A stretch of DNA of 64,000 nucleotides, taken from assembly GCA_040389965.1 (NCBI GenBank), contig JAZJZF010000024.1, positions 1 to 64,000 of the forward strand, written 5' to 3'. Positions within the stretch are counted from its first letter, which is position 1. Each line of letters starts with the position of its first letter. Position numbers and translations under genes: made by a program. This DNA comes from UBA4416 sp040389965. Lineage in GTDB: Bacteria > Bacteroidota > Bacteroidia > B-17B0 > Aurantibacillaceae. The notes beneath the pieces were generated by a model. That model searched no databases. It saw only the letters and a list, made by a program, of their open reading frames with translations, and was not told the DNA's origin. This document shows positions 15,503 to 23,598 of this stretch, piece after piece.

Positions 15503-15997
15503 TTATTTCAAACTTAGATCTATTATTTTTAATGTACCGTGCCTTCCTATTCGTATTCTTTTTTTATTGGCGATATGTATTACCTCACCAACCGCAAATA
15601 AAATAGCTCCTGCAACCAATACCCTTTCTTTAAATATATGTGGTTCGGCGTTACCCGCACTATTAACCGCATCAATAGCAATATAACCAATACCTGCTAC
15701 TCTGAAAAAACCGGATAGCATACGGGTTAGAAAATTAGAGCGGTCAAAGATCACTTTTTTTATCTGATCCAGCCTGATCGATTCTCCTGTTTCAATAAAC
15801 AACACACTATCTTCCATATCCACAATCACATGCGTATGCCTATGCATACTTCCTTTCAGTTTGTAGGTCATGAGTTCATTCTGCATAACATGAAACCTTT
15901 TAAAATGTCCCAGTCTAAAAGCATCTATAGCAAGGTTTTTCTGGGCCTGTAAACTGCCTAATAAAAATAACAGGTATATTATAAGCAGGGATTTCAT
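15503..15997 (-). CDS. Exported hypothetical protein
   Basis: 164 residues with signal peptide MKSLLIIYLLFLLGSLQAQ (cleavage near residue 19). The middle (DSVLFIETGESIRLDQIKKVIF) looks like a small beta domain, and two moderately hydrophobic stretches follow (VAGIGYIAIDAVNSAG, VLVAGAILFAVGEVIHIA), which may be membrane hairpins. I do not recognise the family. It is embedded in the operon between the DUF4286 gene (10 bases upstream) and rsmA (4 bases downstream). Confidence 0.6.
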   Translation of the reverse strand: MKSLLIIYLLFLLGSLQAQKNLAIDAFRLGHFKRFHVMQNELMTYKLKGSMHRHTHVIVDMEDSVLFIETGESIRLDQIKKVIFDRSNFLTRMLSGFFRVAGIGYIAIDAVNSAGNAEPHIFKERVLVAGAILFAVGEVIHIANKKRIRIGRHGTLKIIDLSLK

Positions 15998-16007
15998 AAG
16001 GAGTGTA

Positions 16008-16307
16008 TTAAACTATTTCAAGCAATGTTCTAAAGGCAACATACTTTCCTTCATATAATTCTTTCATGTCTGCCTGAAGGCGCGGCGCATCATGTTTTTG
16101 ATACCCCTCAATATCCTGCATGGTATTAAATGTGTATTGCGTCGAATAGGTTTCTCCTTCGTCTTCTACATTTAAAACCTTACACATTTTATGATCTGTA
16201 AAATAGCCGGTTTCCAATACCTGCGGTATATGAATTGTTTTCATCCAATGGTACCAGTCTTTGGCCACTGCTTTATCTATGCTTACGGTTACACTGTATA
16301 TGTACAT
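16008..16307 (-). CDS. DUF4286 family protein
   Basis: 99-residue soluble protein matching the small DUF4286 family typical of Bacteroidetes: MYIYSVTVSIDKAVAKDWYHWM at the start (listed here with its flank), HIPQVLETGYF, and the late YTFNTMQDIEGYQ. The predicted alpha/beta ferredoxin-like fold recalls dimeric antibiotic-biosynthesis-monooxygenase or ABM-type domains, but no function is known. It sits between the TPR protein and an exported protein in the rsmA operon, a neighbourhood I recall as common for this family in Bacteroidetes. Confidence 0.8.
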   Translation of the reverse strand: MYIYSVTVSIDKAVAKDWYHWMKTIHIPQVLETGYFTDHKMCKVLNVEDEGETYSTQYTFNTMQDIEGYQKHDAPRLQADMKELYEGKYVAFRTLLEIV

Positions 16308-16324
16308 AACACTATTATTGTTTT

Positions 16325-18148
16325 TTAATTTACGACATCTCCCCTTAAATCTCTGAAACGCTTACGGGCCTCTACCACATATATACTGCCCGGGTATTTT
16401 GTCAGTACTTCCTGGTACAATTGCTTTGCTTTTTCTTTATCGTTCAAATAACGTTCATATAATTCTGCCTCTTTAAATAAAGCATCATCGGCATATAATT
16501 CTGTAGGATAAAACTCTATGATGTTTTCATACATTTTAGCGGCTTCCGCATAGCGGTTCGTGTGTTTATAAATTTCGGCTTTCTTGTAATAAATATCATC
16601 TCCTAAAGTATGCTCACTAAATAAGGTATTAATGCTATCAAGTCTTAAAATGGCTCTGTCGTATTGATGTTGAAGAATCAACAGATCTGCCGAAGCAAAC
16701 ATACTCAACGGAATAGCGTTTGTATCAATGCCTATGGCATCGGTAATGATAAGAGAAAGGTCCAGTGCATCATTTGCAATAACTTTACTGGTAGCGCCTT
16801 TCAGCACATCGCATTGTGTTTTTGCCCATTTAAAATCCGAAGCATAATAACTTAGTTTCGCATTGCGGAATTTTGCATCCTGTCCAACAGGTTCGTATTT
16901 AAAATCTTTTTCTACCTGCGAATATAGTAAAGAGGCATCCCAAATCCTGCCAACCAATAAATTCATATCGCCAAGGTCGAGTTTTATATCGGCCATGGTG
17001 TTTTTATTAAAGGTGTATTGCGTGATGATATTCTCCAGATCCTGTATTGCCTCATCGGGTTTATTAAGATAATATGCTTTTAATAACGCCGATTTTTTAA
17101 TAAGCGGTAATGATAAATTACTGATCCCGTAATCTTTAATCGCAGCCTCTATGTTAGCCTCTAAAACCAACACATCGGCCATTGGAGGATTGTTCCTTGC
17201 TGTCAGGCGTGTATAACTGGTATTCAATCTTTCAATAACCGCTAGGTCGTAATAGGGGTTTTCTTTTCCTTTGCTGATAATGTATTGGTAGCATTTTTCG
17301 GCAACCTCGTAATTTTCGTTACTAATACACAGTTTTGCCAGTTCCATGATCCGTGTACCATCTTCTTTTTGGCGTTTATCAATTGCTTTGCTTTGCGCAA
17401 AGGAACCTTCAAAATCTTTTTGCTGGTTTTGAAGAAAGATCAAAAACTCAGAAAAGATGATTTTATCTGGACTTTTTTGAATGCGCTTTTGCAATTCCTG
17501 TTTTAATAAAGGATTATTAAATCCTCCGTTTTTATCGTCATAACCTAACGACTGCTGTAAATTTGCCTGTGCCGTGTAAAGCTCGCTTTCTCTGAAATCA
17601 ATGGCATCAAGGTATTCGTTGATCATGGCTTTCAAGTCGCCCTTCTTTTTATAGAGGTCCGCTATTTCGTAATAGAACGGGTAGGTTGTAGGAAATTCTT
17701 TTCTTCCTTTTTTGTAGGCTTCAATACCGTAATCATATAATCCGGCATCTTCAAAGGCATGTGCCAGGGCAAAAACAGAACTCTGTTCAGGTGGCAATTC
17801 TTTAATGGCTTTGGTATACTGCTCTTTTTCCTTATCAGCATTTCCCAGTTGCTTATAGATGTTTCCTAAACGCACATAGAGGTACACATTTGCTTCGTTT
17901 CTTTTTAGTTGCTTCTTCGTGATTTTTTCTGCTTTGCTGTAATCTTTTAATTCAAGAAGGCATTTGTAATAATTATTGTAGTATACGTCGGGCTGCTTAT
18001 CAAACAGTTTATCAAAATAGACTACTGCTTTATCATATTCTTTTCTTTCATAGTAATACTGTGCCAATTGTTCATCATTACCCTTTTGAGCCTTAACATT
18101 GGTAAAAGCAGCAATAACAAATAATAATATCAGTCCTGTTTTTTTCAA
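16325..18148 (-). CDS. Exported tetratricopeptide-repeat protein
   Basis: 607 residues with signal peptide (MKKTGLILLFVIAAFTNVKAQ). The mature protein is a solenoid of TPR units: YYERKEYDKAVVYFDKLF, YKCLLELKDYSKAEKI, LGNIYKQLGNADKEKEQYTK, and at the C-terminus YKHTNRYAEAAKMYENIIEF and AELYERYLNDKEKAKQLYQE, the last two like the BamD/YbgF type. Such proteins serve as periplasmic scaffolds. It overlaps the upstream lipoprotein gene by 4 bases, so the two are likely partners. Specific role unknown. Confidence 0.85.
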   Translation of the reverse strand: MKKTGLILLFVIAAFTNVKAQKGNDEQLAQYYYERKEYDKAVVYFDKLFDKQPDVYYNNYYKCLLELKDYSKAEKITKKQLKRNEANVYLYVRLGNIYKQLGNADKEKEQYTKAIKELPPEQSSVFALAHAFEDAGLYDYGIEAYKKGRKEFPTTYPFYYEIADLYKKKGDLKAMINEYLDAIDFRESELYTAQANLQQSLGYDDKNGGFNNPLLKQELQKRIQKSPDKIIFSEFLIFLQNQQKDFEGSFAQSKAIDKRQKEDGTRIMELAKLCISNENYEVAEKCYQYIISKGKENPYYDLAVIERLNTSYTRLTARNNPPMADVLVLEANIEAAIKDYGISNLSLPLIKKSALLKAYYLNKPDEAIQDLENIITQYTFNKNTMADIKLDLGDMNLLVGRIWDASLLYSQVEKDFKYEPVGQDAKFRNAKLSYYASDFKWAKTQCDVLKGATSKVIANDALDLSLIITDAIGIDTNAIPLSMFASADLLILQHQYDRAILRLDSINTLFSEHTLGDDIYYKKAEIYKHTNRYAEAAKMYENIIEFYPTELYADDALFKEAELYERYLNDKEKAKQLYQEVLTKYPGSIYVVEARKRFRDLRGDVVN

Positions 18149-18732
18149 AGGCTTTTTATCTCAGGTTTAATGATCACCGGCAACTCTCCCGAATTGATGT
18201 TTCGTATCATGTTTTCTATAGCAGGCAGCGTTTTAGTATACACTTCAAGGTGTTTTCGTATCAACGCAGTATTCACTTTCAGTTCTTCAATAATTTTTTC
18301 TGAACTTTTTTTCTCGTCATTTATAAATTCAATTGCTTCAGCCGTTTCAACACTTCCGTTTTTAAGATCGTTAGAAAGTTGGCTTACCTGCTTTATTCCT
18401 GTTTTTGCTTCACTGACCCATACAGACCTCATAGTTAAATAATCGTGCAGGGGTTTTCCTATATTAAAAAAATGTTGAAGACTTTCTGCCTCTTTTGCAG
18501 AAACCGTATCGTTTAGCCGCGCCGATAAAAAGCTACTGTAAGTATCCTGCTTCGCCCAGGCCTCATAACAGGCAAGACTATCTACCGTATTGAAATTATC
18601 CACGGCCTGTTCAACCACCACTTTAAGGCTATCCAGCTCTTTTATATATTTATCATAAGCATGTGCCGGTTTACACATAGGCAACAACAAGGTCGAAAAA
18701 CCAAGGATGATAAATAATGCAGGCGTTTTCAA
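18145..18732 (-). CDS. Probable lipoprotein, first gene of the rsmA operon
   Basis: 195 residues. The N-terminus MKTPALFIILGFSTLLLPMC ends in a lipobox-like LLPMC (Cys20). The mature part is almost entirely helical with heptad-like spacing (YDKYIKELDSLKVVVEQAVD, SEKIIEELKVNTALIRKHLE), suggesting a coiled-coil periplasmic protein. No domain recognised. Its stop overlaps the start of the TPR protein by 4 bases. A TAnnTTTG element (minus TAAATTTG at 18750-18757) lies just upstream, marking it as the start of the operon. Confidence 0.7.
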   Translation of the reverse strand: MKTPALFIILGFSTLLLPMCKPAHAYDKYIKELDSLKVVVEQAVDNFNTVDSLACYEAWAKQDTYSSFLSARLNDTVSAKEAESLQHFFNIGKPLHDYLTMRSVWVSEAKTGIKQVSQLSNDLKNGSVETAEAIEFINDEKKSSEKIIEELKVNTALIRKHLEVYTKTLPAIENMIRNINSGELPVIIKPEIKSL

Positions 18733-18749
18733 GGATTTGATTTAAAAAT

Positions 18750-18757
18750 CAAATTTA
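18750..18757 (-). promoter_or_regulatory. -7 promoter element of the lipoprotein-TPR-rsmA operon
   Basis: Minus-strand TAAATTTG matches TAnnTTTG exactly and lies 17 bases before the first start codon (18732). No clear -33 element. Confidence 0.45.
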
Positions 18758-18812
18758 CATTTTATTGCTTAATAATAAAACAGCAAACACTGCTGCAAAC
18801 TCTTAAAATATA

Positions 18813-20027
18813 CTAATGTGCCATTGCTTTTGGAATCGCTTTAATAGCTATCAACAGGCAAACCACCGTTAAGGCTGCTCCCATCATAAAAGGCATTCCC
18901 GGAAAATAGACAGGCGCCTTGTCTTGTGTGAAAAAATAAAACAGGTTTGTCATCAGCAAGGGGCCAATAATTGCCGTAAGGCTTATCAGACTTGTTAATA
19001 CGCCTTGTATTTCTCCTTGCTCGTTAGCCGGAATTTTATTTGAAATAACTGCCTGAACGGCCGGCATACCCAGTCCTCCTAAAGCATAAGGTATCATAAA
19101 GGCAAACATCATCCAACCCTGGTTGGCAACAGCAAATAAAATAAAGCCGATCAGGTAAAACGTAAATCCAATAAAAATGGCTTTTACTTCACCTATTTTA
19201 GGAATCACAACGCGTATCAATCCACCCTGCACAATGCCAATCGTAAGACCTACAAATGCCAATGAAGCGCCAACCATACCTACTGTCCAGTCAAACTTTA
19301 GCATTGTAATATATGTCCAGGTTGATTGGGCCGCGTGCCCTGCAATATTTATGAGAAAAATAATGGTAATTAACCCATACAACGATTTGTAACGTTTTAA
19401 ATTAATAAGCATCCCTATAGGATTTGCCCGTTTCCAATCGAAGGGACGCCTGTTTGCAACATCTAACGATTCGGGTAATACAAAATAACCATACAATGCA
19501 TTTAGCAACGAAAGCCCTGCTGCAATTAAAAAGGGGACACGTGTTCCAAAACCGCTGAAAATACCGCCAATTAATGGCCCTAAAATAAATCCAAGACCAA
19601 ATGCCACACCAATCATCCCGAAATTTTGCGCACGTTTTTCAGGGGCACTGATATCTGCAATATAAGCAGAAGCCGTTGTAAAACTTGCTCCCGAAACACC
19701 GGCAATCATACGCCCTATAAACAGCCAGAAAATAGTTGGCGCCAAAGCCAAAAAAATATAATCAATGCCCAATCCTAATAAAGAAATTAATAACACAGGT
19801 CTTCTGCCGTATTTATCGCTCAGGCCACCCAGCACGCTCGAAAACAAAAACTGCATAACCGCATAAGCTACCGATAACCAACCACCATATTTAGCTGCAT
19901 CGCTCACGCCCCCACCGGTTAGCTCTTCAATTAATTTTGGAGTAACCGGAATAATAATACCAATACCCGTACAATCAATTAAAAGTGTTATAAAAATAAA
20001 TAAGAGGGCGTTTTTGTGATTTTTCAT
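18813..20027 (-). CDS. MFS transporter, TetA/multidrug-like
   Basis: 404-residue, 12-helix major facilitator protein of the inner membrane. The loop 2-3 motif A (GGLSDKYGRRPVLLISLLGL) and the start LLIDCTGIGIIIPVTPKLI are those of the TetA/TCR subfamily of drug:H+ antiporters, which in Bacteroidetes includes many chromosomal members with no shown tetracycline activity. I therefore call it an MFS efflux protein of unknown substrate rather than a resistance gene. It is monocistronic. A -7 match (minus TAATTTTG at 20083-20090) lies ~56 bases upstream. Confidence 0.9.
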   Translation of the reverse strand: MKNHKNALLFIFITLLIDCTGIGIIIPVTPKLIEELTGGGVSDAAKYGGWLSVAYAVMQFLFSSVLGGLSDKYGRRPVLLISLLGLGIDYIFLALAPTIFWLFIGRMIAGVSGASFTTASAYIADISAPEKRAQNFGMIGVAFGLGFILGPLIGGIFSGFGTRVPFLIAAGLSLLNALYGYFVLPESLDVANRRPFDWKRANPIGMLINLKRYKSLYGLITIIFLINIAGHAAQSTWTYITMLKFDWTVGMVGASLAFVGLTIGIVQGGLIRVVIPKIGEVKAIFIGFTFYLIGFILFAVANQGWMMFAFMIPYALGGLGMPAVQAVISNKIPANEQGEIQGVLTSLISLTAIIGPLLMTNLFYFFTQDKAPVYFPGMPFMMGAALTVVCLLIAIKAIPKAMAH

Positions 20028-20107
20028 TCTGTAAAAATAATTTATTCTCGTAAGTCGCGTAAATTTAATTGTAAAGCTTTTGCAAAATTACCTGAAAAAG
20101 CAAATTA

Positions 20108-20115
20108 TAATTTTG
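20108..20115 (+). promoter_or_regulatory. -7 promoter element of the kinase/LytTR pair
   Basis: TAATTTTG, an exact TAnnTTTG match, 25 bases before the ATG of the sensor kinase. Confidence 0.5.
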
Positions 20116-20140
20116 TAATAGGTATCTTTATCTCATTCTA

Positions 20141-21400
20141 ATGCTAAACTTAAAACGTATTATCCGGCTCATTGTATGGTTTGTGTTAACAACGCAAATT
20201 GCGCAGGCACAATTGCCCGATAGCTCGCTGCTGAAAGATCAGAATCCAAATCATCAAAAAAGTAAAGATAAATACACAAAACCTAACCTGGATCCTGTTA
20301 AGAATAAAACGCCTGTTCTCATAACCGATACCATAAAACCGGTTATTACAAAAACAATAACTGTAGATAACACGTCAACCAAACACGAAACTTACTTAAA
20401 AAATTTAAAAGCTGCCGAAGAACATTTTGTAGCCAAAGGAAATTATAAGGATGCTTACGAAATTTCTTTGCAATTAAAAAAGGCTACCGATAGCCTTGCC
20501 AAAAACGAGATCAAACAACACATACTCCAGGCAAGGTTGAGTTACGATAGTTTACAGCAAGCCGAAAAGCAAAGAACCTATCAAAAAGACCTCTTACAAA
20601 AGCAGACGCAGATTGATAGTTCACGTAAACTCATATACCTTGTTATTACCGGCTTAGCACTTGCCCTGCTGCTCGCTCTTACGTTTTATAGGACCTATAA
20701 GAATACGCAAAAAACAAATCGCATCATTGAACTTCAAAAACAGGAAGCAGAAGAGAAAAATTTAATTATCGAAAATTCCCTGGTAGAAAAAGAAACCCTG
20801 CTCAAAGAAATACACCACCGTGTAAAAAACAATTTACAGATCATTTCAAGTCTGCTAAACTTACAGGCAAACCGCACAGATGATGAAAATTTAAAAAAAA
20901 TTATGGGTGAAGCCAAAAACCGTATCAGCTCCATGGCACTCATTCATCAAAAAATTTATCAATCCGGAAACCTCAGCTCTATCGACTTTCAAACCTATAT
21001 TGAGCAAATGGCTCAGTCTATGGAAGCAAGCTTTAACACTTCTAAAAAAGAGATTACCTATAGTATTAATACCAATGGCATCATTCTGGACATTGATACC
21101 TCTATCCCATTAGGCTTAATTATAAATGAACTGCTGACTAATATTTATAAATATGCTTTCGCAAATCAAAATACAGGGATCATTACCATTATTTTACAGA
21201 AGAAAAATGCAGAAGAAATGGAACTCCACATCTCAGACAATGGTGTAGGATTACCTCCCGGTTTTGATGTGAGTACCTTAAATTCTTTGGGCTTAAAACT
21301 AGTAAAAGGCTTGTCAAATCAATTAAAAGGAACTATACGGTTCGAAAATAATAACGGAACACATTGTTTTATTACTTTTAAAAATCCTTTAGTAAACTAA
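20141..21400 (+). CDS. HisKA_2-type sensor histidine kinase with DQNPN motif
   Basis: 419 residues. A signal peptide (ending near IAQAQLP) leads to an extracytoplasmic part of ~140 residues, one membrane helix (about 164-183, LIYLVITGLALALLLALTFY) and a cytoplasmic kinase. The outer part begins with DQNPNHQKSKDKY (33-45) and continues as helices like a degenerate TPR (AAEEHFVAKGNYKDAYEISL). The kinase core has HisKA_2 (EIHHRVKNNLQIISSLLNL, phospho-acceptor His225/226) and an HATPase domain (PLGLIINELLTNIYKYAF, then NSLGLKLVKGLSNQL). Its regulator begins one base after its stop codon. Bacteroidetes relatives often carry full TPR sensor domains; this one is short. The DQNPN motif recurs in the exported protein at 22248. 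Confidence 0.9.
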   Translation: MLNLKRIIRLIVWFVLTTQIAQAQLPDSSLLKDQNPNHQKSKDKYTKPNLDPVKNKTPVLITDTIKPVITKTITVDNTSTKHETYLKNLKAAEEHFVAKGNYKDAYEISLQLKKATDSLAKNEIKQHILQARLSYDSLQQAEKQRTYQKDLLQKQTQIDSSRKLIYLVITGLALALLLALTFYRTYKNTQKTNRIIELQKQEAEEKNLIIENSLVEKETLLKEIHHRVKNNLQIISSLLNLQANRTDDENLKKIMGEAKNRISSMALIHQKIYQSGNLSSIDFQTYIEQMAQSMEASFNTSKKEITYSINTNGIILDIDTSIPLGLIINELLTNIYKYAFANQNTGIITIILQKKNAEEMELHISDNGVGLPPGFDVSTLNSLGLKLVKGLSNQLKGTIRFENNNGTHCFITFKNPLVN

Positions 21401-21401
21401 T

Positions 21402-22127
21402 ATGGCAATACGTGTTTTAGTTGTAGAAGATGAATTTATTATTGCTGAAGATATCAGCGAAACACTTCGTAGCCTTGGATACCAGGTTGCCGGAAGTGCC
21501 ACCGGTTATAACGAAGCCATAAAGTTACTCGATACGCAAAACCCCGACATTGTATTAGTAGATATAAACCTCAACGAAAAAAAAGACGGTATTGATGTTG
21601 GAACTACGATAAGAGAAAAATACCAACTCCCTTTTATTTTTATTACCTCGCATGCCGATAAAACAACCGTTGACAGAGCCAAACATTTAAAGCCAAACGG
21701 TTACCTCGTAAAGCCCTTCGACAAAAACGATCTATACACCGGTATTGAAATAGCTCTTGCCAGTTTTTCTAAAAAACCACAGGAACAGATCACAGAAACC
21801 GAAAGCCCTGAAACAAAAGACGCGATCTTTATTAAAGACGGAACAAGCTTTATAAAAATAAAATATGAAGACATCTGGTTTCTGAAATCAGAAGCCAATT
21901 ACGTGAGCATACAAACCGCGCAAAAAAAACATTTGATCCGGAAAACATTGAAGGAGTTTGCCTCTACGCTTCCTCCCGAAGTGTTTATGCAGGTATATAA
22001 ATCCTACATTATTAACTTATCCTATGTAGAATCCGTGCACTCCGATCATGTAATGGTAAAAAAACAGGAAGTGCCCATTGGCAGAGAGTTTAAAGAGGCT
22101 TTTTTTAAGAAGGTGAACCTCTCATAA
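21402..22127 (+). CDS. LytTR-family response regulator of the DQNPN kinase
   Basis: 241 residues. Receiver domain (1-120) with E9/D10 pocket, phospho-acceptor D54 in DIVLVDINLNE and the switch lysine in GYLVKPFDK; a linker rich in Glu/Thr (QEQITETESPETKD); and a LytTR DNA-binding domain (about 140-241; LKSEANYVSIQTAQ, VYKSYIINLSYVESV). It is encoded one base after the kinase. Two LytTR-type direct repeats follow its stop (22139-22168), which suggests that the downstream exported-protein gene is a direct target. Confidence 0.92.
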   Translation: MAIRVLVVEDEFIIAEDISETLRSLGYQVAGSATGYNEAIKLLDTQNPDIVLVDINLNEKKDGIDVGTTIREKYQLPFIFITSHADKTTVDRAKHLKPNGYLVKPFDKNDLYTGIEIALASFSKKPQEQITETESPETKDAIFIKDGTSFIKIKYEDIWFLKSEANYVSIQTAQKKHLIRKTLKEFASTLPPEVFMQVYKSYIINLSYVESVHSDHVMVKKQEVPIGREFKEAFFKKVNLS

Positions 22128-22138
22128 GAGGCTTTTTT
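22118..22138 (+). terminator. Terminator of the kinase/LytTR operon
   Basis: CCTCT-CATA-AGAGG stem-loop that includes the stop codon, followed by CTTTTTT. Confidence 0.65.
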
Positions 22139-22168
22139 GCAGTTTATGTACAAACTTTTGCAGTTTAT
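22139..22168 (+). promoter_or_regulatory. Tandem LytTR-type binding boxes
   Basis: GCAGTTTAT at 22139-22147 and again at 22160-22168, both preceded by TTTT: two 9-bp direct repeats separated by 12 bp (21-bp period). That is the geometry of AgrA and other LytTR sites, and CAGTTTAT fits the known core pattern [AC][CA]GTTN[AG][TG]. They lie 33-62 bases upstream of the -7 element of the next gene. Confidence 0.6.
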
Positions 22169-22195
22169 CCCTTTTATTTTGGGATAACTTTTTTC
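22165..22195 (+). terminator. Second hairpin with T-run
   Basis: TTATCCC / GGGATAA arms around a nine-base loop, followed by CTTTTTT. It overlaps the second LytTR-type box. It could back up termination of the regulator gene. Confidence 0.55.
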
Positions 22196-22200
22196 CATAA

Positions 22201-22208
22201 TACCTTTA
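22201..22208 (+). promoter_or_regulatory. -7 promoter element of the Tyr/Asn/Gly-rich protein gene
   Basis: TACCTTTA, one mismatch from TAnnTTTG, 40 bases before the ATG and downstream of the tandem LytTR-type boxes. Confidence 0.4.
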
Positions 22209-22247
22209 CATCAGCAAACAACAAAACGATTATTAAAATCACAGACC

Positions 22248-22811
22248 ATGAAAAAATTAGCATACATCGCATTATCATTTTTATTGTATATGAATGTAAA
22301 TGCTCAAAAAGATAGCGTAACGCTGTTGCCTGATCAAAACCCTAATTTTCAAAAAAGCAGGACTAAGTATATGGAACAGTCTGCTACCTTAACACAAAAC
22401 GAAGGACAAACCATCCAACAAACCTATAAAGCCATTGATGACGTACAGGCTAAAAAAGAAAGAAAAGAATTAGCAGCAACCCGTCGTCAGGAAAGAAGAA
22501 TGGCTCGTATACAATCACGCGGATACCGTCGTTATGGTGGATATAACAACTATAATAACTCCGGGTATTATGGTGGCTACGGTAACAATGGTTATAACAA
22601 TTATGGATATGGTAATTATGGCAACAACAATTACGGATATAACAATGGTTATGGTAACTACAATAATTATGGGTACGGTAATGGATACGGCAATAATTAT
22701 GGATATGGTTACCGCCCAAATTTTTGGGGAGGACCAACCTTCAATACCATTAACTCTGCCGTAGGTACAGCCTTACTTGGCTTAACATTATGGCATGTTT
22801 TAAAACATTAA
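22248..22811 (+). CDS. Exported Tyr/Asn/Gly-rich protein with DQNPN motif
   Basis: 187 residues. The signal peptide is MKKLAYIALSFLLYMNVNAQ (cleavage after ~20). The mature N-terminus carries LLPDQNPNFQKSRTKY (26-41), nearly the same as LLKDQNPNHQKSKDKY in the sensor kinase encoded upstream. A basic helix follows (KKERKELAATRRQERRMARI). Next comes a ~60-residue low-complexity segment of G/Y/N units (YGGYNNYNN, GYGNNGYNNYGYG), and the end is hydrophobic (INSAVGTALLGLTLWHVL), which may insert in a membrane. The low-complexity part is like adhesive or prion-like matrices. It is likely a target and possibly a ligand or competitor of the neighbouring kinase; function unknown. Confidence 0.75.
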   Translation: MKKLAYIALSFLLYMNVNAQKDSVTLLPDQNPNFQKSRTKYMEQSATLTQNEGQTIQQTYKAIDDVQAKKERKELAATRRQERRMARIQSRGYRRYGGYNNYNNSGYYGGYGNNGYNNYGYGNYGNNNYGYNNGYGNYNNYGYGNGYGNNYGYGYRPNFWGGPTFNTINSAVGTALLGLTLWHVLKH

Positions 22812-22912
22812 TACTATATTTGTCCAACACTTTTTTAAATTATAAATCCACATTCTTATGAAATAGCTCTTGCTATTCTACAAGACAGTTAAAAACAATA
22901 AAAATATATTTT

Positions 22913-23497
22913 ATGAAAAAGATCATCATCGCTTCCCTTACTATCGTAGCCCTTATGAGCACTGTAGCATGTAACAGGAAAGTAACCCGTATATCAGAAA
23001 AAGAGCAGATAGATTTAAGCGGACGTTGGAATAATACCGATTCAAGGTTAACTGCCGAAGAAATCATTAAAGAATGTCAGTCAGGCGCATGGCTCGCGAG
23101 CCATGTTGAGAAAACAGGTAAAAAACCGGTAGTGATCGTTGGCTTCGTTACAAATAAAAGTCATGAACATATTGAAGCAGAAACATTTATTTTAGACCTG
23201 GAGAAATCGTTCATTAACCAGGGACAGGTTAAATTGGTTCAGGGTGGCGATAAACGTAATGCGATCCGCGGAGAGCGTGGCGATCAGCAGGATAATGCGA
23301 GCCAAAGCACAATGAAAGCCTTTGGTTTGGAAATGGGTGCCGATTATATGTTACAGGGCGATATCAATTCCATTGTGGATTCTTATAAAAGAAAAAAAGT
23401 GATTTATTACCAAATCAATCTTCAGTTAACGAATATTCAAACAAACGAAGTAGTTTGGATCGGTGACAAGAAAATTACCAAATACGTTAAAAACTAA
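22913..23497 (+). CDS. LpoB-like penicillin-binding-protein activator lipoprotein
   Basis: 194 residues. The signal peptide ends in a lipobox (ALMSTVAC, Cys20), so it is lipid-anchored. The mature protein matches the LpoB family: DLSGRWNNTDSRLTAEEIIKE, then the alpha/beta domain KKPVVIVGFVTNKSHEHIEAE, VKLVQGGDKRNAIRGERGDQ, MGADYMLQGDINSIVDSY and VWIGDKKITKYVKN at the C-terminus. In E. coli, LpoB is an outer-membrane lipoprotein that activates PBP1B. Whether the Bacteroidetes protein contacts a PBP is unknown. A strong terminator follows, yet the next gene is a COG3014 lipoprotein, a neighbour of lpoB in other phyla as well. Confidence 0.85.
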   Translation: MKKIIIASLTIVALMSTVACNRKVTRISEKEQIDLSGRWNNTDSRLTAEEIIKECQSGAWLASHVEKTGKKPVVIVGFVTNKSHEHIEAETFILDLEKSFINQGQVKLVQGGDKRNAIRGERGDQQDNASQSTMKAFGLEMGADYMLQGDINSIVDSYKRKKVIYYQINLQLTNIQTNEVVWIGDKKITKYVKN

Positions 23498-23516
23498 TTT
23501 ATTATAAAACACTCTG

Positions 23517-23549
23517 CATTCCATACAAATATATTGTATGGAATGTTTT
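23517..23549 (+). terminator. Rho-independent terminator after the LpoB-like gene
   Basis: A 12-bp perfect stem CATTCCATACAA / TTGTATGGAATG with loop ATATA, followed by TTTT. Confidence 0.75.
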
Positions 23550-23598
23550 GTAATGTCATTTTCGTTTTAAAAAGCTTCATTTTATTCCCGGTATTTTC

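Noticed and set aside
18813..20027. Tetracycline resistance gene
   Set aside because: It belongs to the TetA-like MFS branch, but so do many chromosomal exporters of unknown substrate; nothing in the context indicates resistance.
22450..22764. His/Tyr-rich (minus) and Thr/Ile/Met-rich (plus) frames
   Set aside because: Shadows of the low-complexity Tyr/Asn/Gly-coding DNA of the 22248-22811 gene; the periodic codons keep the other frames open.
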